Counted from the stretch's first letter, positions 43,545 through 53,892 are shown. The stretch: DNA of 64,000 bases from an uncultured Alphaproteobacteria bacterium (GCA_902618015.1 CACMYX010000002.1:1-64000); one strand, 5' to 3'. The notes: generated by a model not told the origin, from the letters alone. Numbers and translations are program-made.

Positions 43545-44020
43545 ACAGTATTAGCCTAATAAATAAAGAGAAGCTATCTTCAATCATTAAGTTTATCGAT
43601 GATAATAGTAATGAATATAATTATTTTAAAAAGATAGGATGGAATCTAAAAAATATTGAAAGCCAATTTAACAAAGTTAATAATTACTCTCTTGGATATT
43701 TTAAAGCTAATAACCTTGTAGGACTTTTAATTGGTGATGCAATTAAAAATGATAAAGATTATGAATTAGAATTACATATTTTATTTGTATCAAAAGATCA
43801 AAGAAGAAAACAAATTGCGACAAAATTATTAAATTATGTTGAGACAAATAAAATTAAATTTTCACAGATTTTCATTGAAGTTGCTGAAGATAATTTAAAT
43901 GCAATAAGTTTTTATAAAAAAAACAACTTTGTTTTTTTAAATTTTAGACATAATTATTATAAATATAATAATAGAAATGTTCATGCTAAATGCTTTATAA
44001 AAAAAATTAATCATGAGTGA
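43541..44020 (+). CDS. rimI: GNAT acetyltransferase, RimI-like
   Basis: 159-residue GNAT protein; acetyl-CoA binding region is LFVSKDQRRKQIATKLLNYV, followed by EVAEDNLNAISFYKKNNF. Position directly after tsaB and a shared TTG/TGA overlap support RimI (N-acetylation of ribosomal protein S18). TTG start. Overlaps miaB by 8 bases. Confidence 0.82.
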   Translation: MNSISLINKEKLSSIIKFIDDNSNEYNYFKKIGWNLKNIESQFNKVNNYSLGYFKANNLVGLLIGDAIKNDKDYELELHILFVSKDQRRKQIATKLLNYVETNKIKFSQIFIEVAEDNLNAISFYKKNNFVFLNFRHNYYKYNNRNVHAKCFIKKINHE

Positions 44021-45314
44021 TAAATATATTTATATAAAATCATACGGTTGTCAGATGAATGTATACGATAGTAACCGTATTAAAGATTTATTTTCAAATA
44101 AGGGATATAAAGTAACTGACGATATTTCAAAGGCAGATTTAACTGTTTTGAATACTTGTCACATTAGAGAAAAGGCAGTTGAGAAAGTTTACTCTGATAT
44201 TGGCAGGGTTAAAAAAATTAAAGATAAAAAACAGAACATGAAATTAGTGGTTGCCGGTTGTGTAGCTCAAGCAGAGGGTCTTGAGATAAAAAAAAGATCA
44301 CCGTCAGTTGATTATGTTGTAGGTCCACAATCTTATCACAAACTTCCTGATATGATCGATAGAGTAGACGAAGTAGAAAATAGTGAATTTTTACAAAATG
44401 AAAAATTTAAAAACTTAATTTTTAAATCTTCAAATTTATCATCTGAATTTTTATCTATTCAAGAAGGATGTGACAAATTCTGTTCTTTCTGTGTAGTGCC
44501 ATACACCAGAGGGCCAGAATTTTCTAGACCAGTTAATGATATTGTAGAGGAGACAAAAAAATATGTTTCAAATGGAATTAAAGAAATAATTTTACTAGGT
44601 CAAAATGTTAATGCCTATCATGGCATTGCCTCTGATGGAAAATCAAAAGATCTAGCTTATCTGATTAATAAGATTAGTGAAATTGAAGAAATTAAGAGGA
44701 TTAGATATATGACATCTCATCCTATAGATATGAAAGACTCTCTAATTAGTGCTCATGCCGACAATACAAAACTAATGCCATTCCTTCATTTACCAATTCA
44801 ATCTGGTTCAAATAAAATTTTAAAAAAAATGAATAGAAAACACACAGTTGATGATTATTTAAAAATTGTAGATAAAATAAGAAATGTTCGTCCTGATATT
44901 GCTCTTTCATCTGATTTTATTGTTGGCTTTCCAGAAGAGACAGATAAAGATTTTGAAGATACAATGAAATTTATTGAAAAGGTTAATTTTGTTATTGCCT
45001 ATTCATTTATTTATAGTCCAAGACCAGGGACGCCTGCTCAAAATAAGGATAATATTAGTATATTAGATAAAAAAGCACGTTTAAGTGCATTACAATCTTT
45101 GCTTACGCAACAACAAATAAATTATAATAAGTCATTTATAAATAAAGGTATGGAAGTATTATTTGAAAAAATTGGAAGACACAAAGACCAATTTATAGGT
45201 CGCACAATTTACAATCAAAGTACATTTGTTAATTCCAAAAAAAATTTACTAAATCAAATTATGAATGTTAAAGTTATAAACTCAACTAATTTTGCCCTTG
45301 AATGTCAGATTTAG
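44013..45314 (+). CDS. miaB: tRNA-2-methylthio-N6-dimethylallyladenosine synthase MiaB
   Basis: 433-residue radical-SAM methylthiotransferase. Three N-terminal cluster cysteines in YGCQMN, NTCHIRE and AGCVAQ; radical-SAM CDKFCSFC; C-terminal TRAM region around VLFEKIGRHKDQFIGRT. Adds the methylthio group at A37 of tRNAs. Overlaps the PhoH gene by 13 bases. Confidence 0.95.
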   Translation: MSDKYIYIKSYGCQMNVYDSNRIKDLFSNKGYKVTDDISKADLTVLNTCHIREKAVEKVYSDIGRVKKIKDKKQNMKLVVAGCVAQAEGLEIKKRSPSVDYVVGPQSYHKLPDMIDRVDEVENSEFLQNEKFKNLIFKSSNLSSEFLSIQEGCDKFCSFCVVPYTRGPEFSRPVNDIVEETKKYVSNGIKEIILLGQNVNAYHGIASDGKSKDLAYLINKISEIEEIKRIRYMTSHPIDMKDSLISAHADNTKLMPFLHLPIQSGSNKILKKMNRKHTVDDYLKIVDKIRNVRPDIALSSDFIVGFPEETDKDFEDTMKFIEKVNFVIAYSFIYSPRPGTPAQNKDNISILDKKARLSALQSLLTQQQINYNKSFINKGMEVLFEKIGRHKDQFIGRTIYNQSTFVNSKKNLLNQIMNVKVINSTNFALECQI

Positions 45315-46261
45315 CAAATAAGAATGAAAATCTGGAATTGGAATTAGATGATAATTCAATTCTAAGTAATTTATTTGGAATTAACGATAGAAATTTATCC
45401 CTTATCGAGAAGATTAATCAAGTTAAAATTCAATATCGTGGAAATAAAATTAAAATTTCAGGTAATAAAAAATCAATTTTTGAAACCAAAAAAACTATTC
45501 TTAATTTATTTAAAGAAGCAAAAAATGGGGCTGAAATAGATGAGGATAGAATAAGAGATAATAAAAGCTTAATGTCTATGAATATTATAACAGATAAACA
45601 GATGGATTTATTCATTCAAACTAAAAAAAGAAAAATTATACCAAGAACTGAAATACAAAATAAATATCTGCAATTACTAAATACTAAAAATATCACATTT
45701 GCTATCGGTCCAGCTGGAACTGGAAAAACTTATCTGGCTGTTGCAAAAGCAGTTTCAGCCCTTCAAGATGGAAAAGTAAATAAAATTATTTTATCAAGAC
45801 CCGCTGTTGAAGCTGGTGAAAAATTGGGTTTCTTACCAGGGGATTTAAAAGAAAAAGTAGATCCATTTTTGAGACCTATTTATGACGCTTTATATTCAAT
45901 GCTTCCCTATGAACAGGTAGAAAAAAAATTACTTAACAATACAATTGAAATAGCACCTATCGCATTTATGAGAGGAAGAACTCTTGAAGATTGTTTTATA
46001 ATTTTAGATGAAGCTCAAAATACAACAAAAACACAAATGAAAATGTTTTTAACAAGACTGGGCAAAAATAGTCAAATGGTAGTCGTAGGGGATATTACAC
46101 AGATCGATCTTGTAAGTGAAAAAGATTCAGGGCTAAAGGATGCATTAAAAAAATTAAATAAAGTTAATGACATAGGTTTCATTGAATTATCAGAAAAAGA
46201 TGTCGTTCGACATGATTTAGTAAAAAAAATTATAAATGCATATGAAAAACATAAAAGTTGA
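45302..46261 (+). CDS. PhoH-family ATPase (YbeZ)
   Basis: 319 residues: short KH-like N-terminal part, then PhoH ATPase core with Walker A GPAGTGKTYLA, LSRPAVEAGEKLGFLPGD and Walker B FIILDEAQNTT. YbeZ works with YbeY in ribosome and RNA processing. Despite the historic name, it is not specifically a phosphate-starvation gene. Overlaps ybeY by 26 bases. Confidence 0.92.
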   Translation: MSDLANKNENLELELDDNSILSNLFGINDRNLSLIEKINQVKIQYRGNKIKISGNKKSIFETKKTILNLFKEAKNGAEIDEDRIRDNKSLMSMNIITDKQMDLFIQTKKRKIIPRTEIQNKYLQLLNTKNITFAIGPAGTGKTYLAVAKAVSALQDGKVNKIILSRPAVEAGEKLGFLPGDLKEKVDPFLRPIYDALYSMLPYEQVEKKLLNNTIEIAPIAFMRGRTLEDCFIILDEAQNTTKTQMKMFLTRLGKNSQMVVVGDITQIDLVSEKDSGLKDALKKLNKVNDIGFIELSEKDVVRHDLVKKIINAYEKHKS

Positions 46262-46718
46262 TTTTTTTTCAGAATCAAAAAAATGGCCAAGACGCGTACC
46301 TAAAATTAAGATTATTACAAGAAAAACTATAAATAAGATGAACTATTATTTTAGAAGAGATCATAAATTTGAATTAAATATAATTTTAACAGACAAATCA
46401 AAAATGATAAAACTTAATAAAATCTATAAAAAAAAACAGTCAGATACCGATGTTCTTACTTTTATTTCAAAGAATTCAAATAAAAATGTTGGAAAAATTT
46501 TATATTGTGATATTTTTTTCTCGATAGACACTATTGAAAAATTTATTCGTAGGAACAAAGTTAGCATATATGATCACTTTAACCATTTACTAATCCATAG
46601 TTTATTGCACATTAACGGATATGATCATAAAAAAAATTTAGATTTAAAAAAAATGCAAAAAGAGGAGATAAAAATTTTAGGATCCTTTGGAATAAATAAT
46701 CCTTATAGAATTAAATGA
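46236..46718 (+). CDS. ybeY: Endoribonuclease YbeY
   Basis: 160-residue metal-dependent endoribonuclease for 16S rRNA 3' maturation and quality control. Zinc motif HSLLHINGYDH (HxxxHxxxxxH) near residues 122-132 and DVLTFISKN before it. It starts within the 3' end of the phoH-like gene, as in many bacteria. Confidence 0.92.
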   Translation: MHMKNIKVDFFSESKKWPRRVPKIKIITRKTINKMNYYFRRDHKFELNIILTDKSKMIKLNKIYKKKQSDTDVLTFISKNSNKNVGKILYCDIFFSIDTIEKFIRRNKVSIYDHFNHLLIHSLLHINGYDHKKNLDLKKMQKEEIKILGSFGINNPYRIK

Positions 46719-47563
46719 ACACAAATAACGCTGATAAAACATCGAGTTGGAAAAATTGGATAATTAAAAAATTACTATCTAATGATTCAACAAAAGAAGA
46801 TATTTTAAATTTTATAGCCAATGATGAAGATGATAAAGATCTTGAAGATGTTAATGACAATAATGAAAAAAATCTAATTAAGAATATTGTGAATTTGAGT
46901 GAAAAAAGTGTTGAAGATTTAATGATACCAAGAAGTGAAATAATAGCTTTAGATCATGACAAATCTTATAACGAAATTTTAGAAATTATTAAAGAAGAGG
47001 GACATTCTAGATTCCCAGTATACAAAAAAAATATTGATAATGTAATTGGCTTCTTTCATATAAAAGATTTTATTAAATCATCAGAAAATACATTTCAAAT
47101 GAATAAAATTATAAGAGATGTTTTGTATGTTGCTCCAAAATCTCCAATTTTAGATTTACTTAAAACTATGAGATCATCCAGGATTCATATAGGGCTTGTT
47201 GTCGATGGAGTTGGAGGCGTAGACGGATTGGTTACGATAGAAGATTTAGTTGAAGAAATCGTTGGCGAGATAGAAGATGAACACGACGCTGAAGATGAGG
47301 AAGAATTAGTTTATAAAAAATCAGATAATTCAATAACTGTAGATGCTAGTTATAGAGTGGAAGATTTAGAGGAATTTTTTGCTATTAATATTCCTAGAAA
47401 TGAAGATGATGAAACTTCTTCTGTAGGTGGTCTAGTATATGAAAAAATAAATAGAATACCTAAAAATAATGAAATAATAGATTTTAATGACGAACTTAGG
47501 ATTAGGATTGTTAAATCTAACAATAGAAAAATTGAAATAGTTGAAGTAAATAAAAATAATTGA
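46715..47563 (+). CDS. corC: CorC/HlyC-type CBS-domain protein
   Basis: 282 residues: two CBS repeats (EDLMIPRSEIIAL; GHSRFPVYKKNIDNVIGFFH; VVDGVGGVDGLVTIEDLVEEIVGEIEDEH) and a C-terminal CorC_HlyC domain (FNDELRIRIVKSN). No membrane domain, so the short CorC form. Linked to magnesium/cobalt efflux in E. coli; the ybeZ-ybeY-corC-lnt order is conserved. Confidence 0.9.
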   Translation: MNTNNADKTSSWKNWIIKKLLSNDSTKEDILNFIANDEDDKDLEDVNDNNEKNLIKNIVNLSEKSVEDLMIPRSEIIALDHDKSYNEILEIIKEEGHSRFPVYKKNIDNVIGFFHIKDFIKSSENTFQMNKIIRDVLYVAPKSPILDLLKTMRSSRIHIGLVVDGVGGVDGLVTIEDLVEEIVGEIEDEHDAEDEEELVYKKSDNSITVDASYRVEDLEEFFAINIPRNEDDETSSVGGLVYEKINRIPKNNEIIDFNDELRIRIVKSNNRKIEIVEVNKNN

Positions 47564-49011
47564 GTATTTTAATTTATTTTACCCTAGGACTTCTAACATC
47601 ACTTTTATTTCCTCCATATTTTTTCTTACCATTAGGTTTTATAATTTTCCCATTTCTTTGTCTGTTTTTAGATTCAAATAGAAAAAATAAAAGTAATTTA
47701 AATATTTTTAAAAGTTTTTTATTTTTTGGTTTTGGATTTTTTATAAGTTATTTATTTTGGGTTAAAAATCCTTTTTTTGTTTTTGAAGAAACTAAAAATT
47801 TTTTTCTATTTTTTTTGTTATTAATATTCCTATTATCTTTAATTTTAAGTTTAATATTTACAATAATTTCAAAGTTAGGAAAAAGTATTCCAATAATTTT
47901 TTTAATTCCATTTATGTTTACTATAAGTGAATATATAATATCAGTATTTTTTTATGGATTTCCCTGGTTTACATTCTCTTTGGTTATTTCCAGCAATGAA
48001 CATTTACTTTTTCCATTAAAATCTTTTGGAACATTAATATCAAGTTATTTTATAATTCAGATATTCTGTTTACCTGCTATTTTATTAAATACTTTAAATC
48101 AAAAAAAAGAAATTAGGTTTCTTTCATTTTTTATTGCTTTACCAATAATTTTCTTAATAATTTCAAATTTCTATTCTAAAAATAATAATTTAAAAACTAA
48201 CACAATAGATTTAGAAATTTTCCAATTAAATTTTAAAAATAATGATCAATCTTTAACATCAGAAAAAAAACTGAAAATAATAATCGATAATATTCAAGAA
48301 AGCTCTGCAGATATATTAATATTTGGTGAAAATAATTTTCCTTATCTCTTAGATGATCTTGATCTAAAAATACTAAAAGACTTTTTAAAAGAAAATCAAG
48401 TATTGGTTATTGGTGCTACAAGGTTTGAGAACAATAAATACTATAATAGTTTAATCAACATTACCGCATCAAAAGTTACTTACTTCGACAAAAAAATACT
48501 TGTTCCTTTTGGAGAATTTTTACCTCTTAGAGATTCACTTACTTTTTTAGAACGTATCGCTGGGCCAAATAACTATTCAAATGGTAGGGAAGAAAGAATA
48601 ATTAATCTACCAAATAATATCAGCTATATTCCTGTAATTTGTTATGAGATAGTTTTTTATTGGAAACTCTTAAATAAGCTTAATTACAAAAGTAATTTTA
48701 TTATCAATATAACTAATGATTTTTGGTTTGGTAAATATATAGGACCATATCAGCATTTGTATTTAACTAAAATCAGAGCAGCAGAATTAAATAAACCAAT
48801 AATACGTGTATCTAATAATGGAATATCTGCTGTTATAAATAATAAAGGTGGAATAATAAAAAATACTGAACTAAACAATAATGAAAAATTTAAACATAAA
48901 TTATTTCTTCAAGAAAATATTAATTTTGTTAATGTGCACTTAATACTAAAAATTTATTTTTTTATTATATTTATTTTAACTACTTTCTATTATTTAAGAA
49001 AAAATGTTTAG
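47560..49011 (+). CDS. lnt: Apolipoprotein N-acyltransferase Lnt
   Basis: 483 residues: about six N-terminal membrane segments, then a nitrilase-like periplasmic domain with the Glu-Lys-Cys triad visible as FGENNFP (Glu), KKILVPFGEFLP (Lys) and PVICYEIVF (Cys), and a final membrane segment. Adds the third acyl chain to lipoproteins. TTG start overlapping the corC stop; overlaps trmB by 8 bases. Confidence 0.9.
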   Translation: MSILIYFTLGLLTSLLFPPYFFLPLGFIIFPFLCLFLDSNRKNKSNLNIFKSFLFFGFGFFISYLFWVKNPFFVFEETKNFFLFFLLLIFLLSLILSLIFTIISKLGKSIPIIFLIPFMFTISEYIISVFFYGFPWFTFSLVISSNEHLLFPLKSFGTLISSYFIIQIFCLPAILLNTLNQKKEIRFLSFFIALPIIFLIISNFYSKNNNLKTNTIDLEIFQLNFKNNDQSLTSEKKLKIIIDNIQESSADILIFGENNFPYLLDDLDLKILKDFLKENQVLVIGATRFENNKYYNSLINITASKVTYFDKKILVPFGEFLPLRDSLTFLERIAGPNNYSNGREERIINLPNNISYIPVICYEIVFYWKLLNKLNYKSNFIINITNDFWFGKYIGPYQHLYLTKIRAAELNKPIIRVSNNGISAVINNKGGIIKNTELNNNEKFKHKLFLQENINFVNVHLILKIYFFIIFILTTFYYLRKNV

Positions 49012-49660
49012 TAGCCATTATACAAATCGATTATTTGGGAGAACAAGAGGAAGAAGTAAAAAAAAAATTAATTTAAAAAATTATTATGAAACAGTTGATA
49101 AATATAAGTTTCAAAATTTTGATGAAAAATCAGAATATATTTTAGATGTAGGCACTGGTTATGGTGAAACTAGTATATTTCTTGCAAAGCAATTTCCGTA
49201 CAGAGTTGTTGTATCTTGTGAAAAATATATTGATGGAAATATAATTTTACTTAAAAATATTGAAAACAATAAAATAAAAAATATTCGATTATATAACGGT
49301 AATGTATACGATGTTCTAGAAGGCATAAGTAGAGAATGTATTAATCTTGTATGGATATTTTTTCCAGATCCATGGCCAAAAAATAGACACGCAAAGCGTA
49401 GATTAATCACTAGTGATTTTTTGATAAAACTTCATAAAAATTTAAAAGAGAATAGTGAAATACACATAGCTACAGATTCATTTATTTATGTAAGATTTAT
49501 TTTAAACTCAATTTACAAATGTAAAGACTATTTTAATTGGGTTAACCAATCTGAAATTAATTTAAGCATAAAAGATTATTTCGATATTGAGACAAAATAT
49601 TATAAAAAAGCAATTAATTCTCAAAGAAAACCATCTTTATTCATTTTGAGAAAATTATAA
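49004..49660 (+). CDS. trmB: tRNA (guanine-N7-)-methyltransferase TrmB
   Basis: 218-residue SAM methyltransferase for m7G46. Motif I LDVGTGYGETS and the hallmark FFPDPWPKNRHAKRRL are clear, as is the early GRTRGR region. Last gene of the tsaB-to-trmB series. In most alphaproteobacteria rimP follows; here it does not. Confidence 0.94.
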   Translation: MFSSHYTNRLFGRTRGRSKKKINLKNYYETVDKYKFQNFDEKSEYILDVGTGYGETSIFLAKQFPYRVVVSCEKYIDGNIILLKNIENNKIKNIRLYNGNVYDVLEGISRECINLVWIFFPDPWPKNRHAKRRLITSDFLIKLHKNLKENSEIHIATDSFIYVRFILNSIYKCKDYFNWVNQSEINLSIKDYFDIETKYYKKAINSQRKPSLFILRKL

Positions 49661-49700
49661 GCTTGAAATTTTGTAAAATATTTATATACGCAATATTATT

Positions 49701-49726
49701 AAGGTGGGTTATCCCACCTTTTTTTT
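49701..49726 (+). terminator. Terminator hairpin directly before nusA
   Basis: Stem AAGGTGGG / CCCACCTT, loop TTAT, then a run of T ending 7 bases before the nusA ATG. It can end the trmB transcript, but since it nearly touches the nusA start it could equally be an attenuator in a short nusA leader. AGGTGG in the stem is the only Shine-Dalgarno-like sequence ahead of nusA. Confidence 0.85.
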
Positions 49727-49732
49727 ATAATT

Positions 49733-51271
49733 ATGGCTAAAAAAAAATACAATGTAATTAGGGAAGAAATGCTTCAAGTAGCGTCAAATGTAGCGCAAGA
49801 AAAAAATATTGATCAAGATTCAGTTTTTTCAGCTATGGAACAAGCGCTGGAAAAAGCAGCAAGAGTTAAATACGGTCAAGAAATTGATATAAGAATTTCT
49901 ATAGATAGAACTACAGGTGATATTAAGTTAAACTCGTACCTTGAAGTAGTTGAAAATATTGATGAAGAATTACAATCTAGACAAATTCTTTTAGAAGATG
50001 CAAAAAAGATAAATACAGACATAAATTTAGGACAGTTTATTATAAGAGAATTACCACCAATTGAATTGGGGAGAGTTGCTGCACAAAATGCAAAAGGTGT
50101 AATTATTCAAAAGGTAAGAGAAGCTGATAAATCTAATCAATATGAAGAGTATAAAGATAAAGTTGGTGAAATAGCAGTTGGTATAGTTAAAAGAACTGAA
50201 TTTGGAAATTTAATTATAGATTTAGGTAAAAGTGAAGCAATAATAAAAAGAGAAGAGCTTATACCTAGAGAAACTTTCAAGAATGGTGACAGAGTAAGAG
50301 CTTATATATATGAAGTTAAAAATGATATTAAAGGATATCAAGTTTTCTTATCAAGAACGCATCCTCAATTTTTGTCAAAACTATTTTTTCAAGAAGTACC
50401 TGAAATATATGAAGGTGTCATTGTTGTTAAAAGTGTAGCAAGGGACCCTGGTTCAAGAGCAAAGATTAGTGTTTTTACTGAAGATTCCACTATAGATCCT
50501 GTAGGTGCTTGTGTTGGAATGAGAGGTTCAAGAGTACAAGCTGTTGTAAATGAATTACAAGGAGAAAAAATAGATATAGTTACTTGGTCAGAAAATCAGG
50601 CTTCTTTTTTAGCAAATGCACTTGCTCCTGCTGAAGTAAGCAAGATTTTCTTGTTTGAAGAAAAAAATAAAGTTGAGGTTGTTATACCTGATGACCAGCT
50701 AAGTCTTGCAATCGGAAGAAAAGGTCAAAATGTAAAGTTAGCTTCTAATCTAACTAATTTAGAAATAGACATCTTAACTGAAGAAGAAGAATCAGAAAGA
50801 AGACAGCAAGAATTTAAAGAAAAAAGTGTTTTATTAGCTGAGATACTTGATGTTGAAGATGTGATTGCTCAATTACTTGTAACAGATGGTTACACAACTG
50901 TTGAATCTATAGCTTTAGAAACGTTAGAAAATTTAGAAAAAATAGAAGGATTTGATTCTACGTTAGCCCAAGAAATTATTGATAGATCCAAAAGTTTTAT
51001 TCAAGAAAAAGAAGAATCTGACAAAAAACTTATTAATGAAAACATTAACGATGAAAAATTGAAAAACTTGAAGGGTATGAATAACAGTATTTTAGCAAAA
51101 CTTGCAAAAGAAAATATTCTGAATGTTAATGATTTTGCTGATTTAGCTACTTTTGAGCTTATAGATAAAGATGAGGGTATTTTAAAAGAACTAGAACTTG
51201 ATGAGGAAACAGTTAATAATATGATAATGGAAGCAAGAAGCTTCTGGTCTGAAGAAGAAAACAAGGATTAA
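49733..51271 (+). CDS. nusA: Transcription termination/antitermination factor NusA
   Basis: 512 residues: N-terminal RNA-polymerase-binding domain, S1 domain (VGEIAVGIVKRTEFGNLIIDLG), two KH domains (VGACVGMRGSRVQAVVNEL; IGRKGQNVKLASNL) and C-terminal repeats with helix-hairpin-helix character. No ribosome site is evident between the terminator hairpin and the ATG. Followed 2 bases later by infB without the usual ylxR gene between. Confidence 0.96.
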   Translation: MAKKKYNVIREEMLQVASNVAQEKNIDQDSVFSAMEQALEKAARVKYGQEIDIRISIDRTTGDIKLNSYLEVVENIDEELQSRQILLEDAKKINTDINLGQFIIRELPPIELGRVAAQNAKGVIIQKVREADKSNQYEEYKDKVGEIAVGIVKRTEFGNLIIDLGKSEAIIKREELIPRETFKNGDRVRAYIYEVKNDIKGYQVFLSRTHPQFLSKLFFQEVPEIYEGVIVVKSVARDPGSRAKISVFTEDSTIDPVGACVGMRGSRVQAVVNELQGEKIDIVTWSENQASFLANALAPAEVSKIFLFEEKNKVEVVIPDDQLSLAIGRKGQNVKLASNLTNLEIDILTEEEESERRQQEFKEKSVLLAEILDVEDVIAQLLVTDGYTTVESIALETLENLEKIEGFDSTLAQEIIDRSKSFIQEKEESDKKLINENINDEKLKNLKGMNNSILAKLAKENILNVNDFADLATFELIDKDEGILKELELDEETVNNMIMEARSFWSEEENKD

Positions 51272-51273
51272 AA

Positions 51274-53514
51274 TTGGATAAAGAAAAAGGTAACAAAAAA
51301 AAACCATTAAAACTATCTTCATCAGGGAGATTACAAATAAGAAAGAATCTTGGACCAGCAGGTGATAAGGCAAGAAGTGGTGGTAATAAGAAAACAATTC
51401 AGATTGTTTTCAAAAATAAAAATAACCAGCAGAAAAGCTCATCAACAACCCAATCAAATTTTAGAGGATCATCTAGTTTAAGAACACCAAGACCAGGAAT
51501 AAACTCCTCCCCACAACCTAATTTTTCTTCACCTAATAAAAATAGAAATTTTGAAAATAAAAATAAAAAGAGTGTAGATAAAAAAACCCAACAAAAAAAA
51601 TCAACTCTTAGACCGCTTGAAGATGATTTTAGTAAAACTGATGCAAAAAAAATACTAGAACAAGAAGAACAAGAATTTGATAAATTTCCAAGTTTAGCCA
51701 AAATAAAAAGAGCGAGAGAAAAGGAAAGATTAAAGTCAGTAAATGATGAAGATGAAAGCAAAATCTCTAGAGAAATATCTATACCTGATTTTATTACTGT
51801 TCAAGATTTAGCTAACAGAATGGCTGAAAAAACTGCTGACGTAGTTAAGACTCTAATGAAAATGGGTGTTATGGCGAATGCAACACAATCTTTAGAGTCT
51901 GATACAGCTCAATTAGTTGCAGAAGAATTAGGTCATAAAGTAACTGTTGTTAAAGATGATGATGTATTAAATGACATTAAAGATTTTGAAGATCCTGAGG
52001 ATAGTCTTATTAAAAGAGCTCCTGTAGTAACCATCATGGGCCATGTTGACCATGGTAAAACCTCTTTGCTTGATGCCTTTAGACAAAGTAATGTAGTATC
52101 TGGAGAGGCTGGTGGTATCACACAACATATTGGCGCTTATCAAATTAACAATAATAATAAAAAAATTACATTTATTGATACCCCAGGTCATGCTGCCTTC
52201 TCAAATATGCGAGCCAGGGGATCTAAGACAACTGATATAGTTATACTTGTAGTGGCAGCTGATGATGGAATTAAACCTCAAACAATTGAATCTATTGCTC
52301 ATGCAAAATCTGCTGAAGTTCCAATAATAGTCGCAATTAATAAAATTGATCTTCCAGGAGCTGATCCTGATAAAATTAGAAATGAATTATTAAGTCATGA
52401 AGTAATTGTTGAAAAACTAAGTGGTGAGGTTTTAGATATTGAAGTATCAGCAACAAAAGGAACAAATTTAGATAAGTTAGAAGAAGCAATCCATTTACAA
52501 GCAGATATTCTTAATCTCAAAGCTAATCCCGATAGAAAAGCTAGAGGATCTGTAATTGAATCTAAGTTAGAAAAAGGGAGAGGTTCAGTTGCAACAGTCC
52601 TAGTACAAAAAGGAACATTAAAGGTGAGTGATATTTTTGTATCAGGATCTGAGTGGGGGAAAGTTAAAGCTTTAATTGATGACAAAGGCAAAAACATAAA
52701 ACATGCTGAACCATCCGTACCAGTTGAAGTTCTGGGATTTGATTCTAATCCATTAGCTGGCGATGATTTCATTGTAGTTGAAAATGAAGGTATTGCTCGT
52801 AAAATTGCAGAATTTAGATCAAGTAAACTTCAAATTCAAAAAAATACAGTGGCTAAATCTAATGTTGAAGAAATGTTTGCCCAAATTAATAAAGGTGAAG
52901 CAACGAGTCTTCCAGTAGTAATTAAAACTGATGTTCAAGGTTCGGCAGAAGCAATTGAAAATTCAATAACTAAACTCTCAACTGATGAAGTTAAGGTAAA
53001 TGTAATTTATAAAGGTGTAGGTGCAATTACTGAGAGTGACGTTACTTTAGCTGGTTCTGGAAAAGGCTTTATCGTTGGTTTTAATGTTAGAGCATTGCCT
53101 CATGCAAGAGACATAGCAAAAAGAGATGGTGTTGATATTAAATATTATTCAATTATTTATGAGCTTATTGATGATGTAAAAAATCTTTTAACTGGTTTAT
53201 TAAAACCTGATATCTCTGAAAACATAACTGGTAATGTAGAGATTAGAGAGGTTTTCAATATTTCTAAAATTGGTAATATTGCAGGGTGTATGGTTAAAGA
53301 TGGCATCATTTCAAGAAAATCACAGATTAGAATTCTAAGAGACAATATCGTAATTCATAAAGGACAAATCAGCAGCCTAAAAAGATTTAAAGAAGAAGTA
53401 TCTGAGGTTAAGTCTGGTTTTGAGTGTGGTGTAATGCTAGACAATTATAGTGACATTAAAGTAGGTGATATTATTGAAACATTCGAAGAAGTTTCTACAA
53501 GTAGAAAGTTATAA
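51274..53514 (+). CDS. infB: Translation initiation factor IF-2
   Basis: 746 residues: lysine/asparagine-rich low-complexity N-terminus (~150 residues), IF2_N domain, then GTPase motifs GHVDHGKTS, DTPGHAAF and NKIDLPGAD, and the C-terminal fMet-tRNA domains. Start codon is TTG 2 bases after nusA. Length is short for the phylum because the N-terminal region is reduced. Confidence 0.96.
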   Translation: MDKEKGNKKKPLKLSSSGRLQIRKNLGPAGDKARSGGNKKTIQIVFKNKNNQQKSSSTTQSNFRGSSSLRTPRPGINSSPQPNFSSPNKNRNFENKNKKSVDKKTQQKKSTLRPLEDDFSKTDAKKILEQEEQEFDKFPSLAKIKRAREKERLKSVNDEDESKISREISIPDFITVQDLANRMAEKTADVVKTLMKMGVMANATQSLESDTAQLVAEELGHKVTVVKDDDVLNDIKDFEDPEDSLIKRAPVVTIMGHVDHGKTSLLDAFRQSNVVSGEAGGITQHIGAYQINNNNKKITFIDTPGHAAFSNMRARGSKTTDIVILVVAADDGIKPQTIESIAHAKSAEVPIIVAINKIDLPGADPDKIRNELLSHEVIVEKLSGEVLDIEVSATKGTNLDKLEEAIHLQADILNLKANPDRKARGSVIESKLEKGRGSVATVLVQKGTLKVSDIFVSGSEWGKVKALIDDKGKNIKHAEPSVPVEVLGFDSNPLAGDDFIVVENEGIARKIAEFRSSKLQIQKNTVAKSNVEEMFAQINKGEATSLPVVIKTDVQGSAEAIENSITKLSTDEVKVNVIYKGVGAITESDVTLAGSGKGFIVGFNVRALPHARDIAKRDGVDIKYYSIIYELIDDVKNLLTGLLKPDISENITGNVEIREVFNISKIGNIAGCMVKDGIISRKSQIRILRDNIVIHKGQISSLKRFKEEVSEVKSGFECGVMLDNYSDIKVGDIIETFEEVSTSRKL

Positions 53515-53526
53515 TGTTTTTTTACA

Positions 53527-53892
53527 ATGGATACGCAGAGGCAAATTAGATTTGGTGAGTTGATAAGGTCATTATTAAGTGATTGTTTACTAAAAGAAGA
53601 TTTTTTTGACGAAAATATTAATTCTACATCTATTACAATATCATTTGTTAGAATGTCTAAGGATTTAAAAATTGCAAATGTCTACTTTATGCCTCTTGGT
53701 GGTAAAGATAAATCAGAAATATTAGATATTTTGAAAGATAGAAAATATATTTTTCAGAAGTTTCTTTCAGAAGCAAAAATTAATTCAAAATTCACTCCAA
53801 GACTCTCTTTTTATATAGACGACACATTTGACGAGGCAGAAAAAATTGAAAATCTATTATTAAACAAAAATGTCCTTAGAGATATTAAGTAA
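53527..53892 (+). CDS. rbfA: Ribosome-binding factor A
   Basis: 121-residue KH-like RbfA for 30S maturation: RQIRFGELIRSLLSDCL near the N-terminus and LSFYIDDTFDEAEKIENLL near the end. The stop shares its last base with the truB start. Confidence 0.92.
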   Translation: MDTQRQIRFGELIRSLLSDCLLKEDFFDENINSTSITISFVRMSKDLKIANVYFMPLGGKDKSEILDILKDRKYIFQKFLSEAKINSKFTPRLSFYIDDTFDEAEKIENLLLNKNVLRDIK

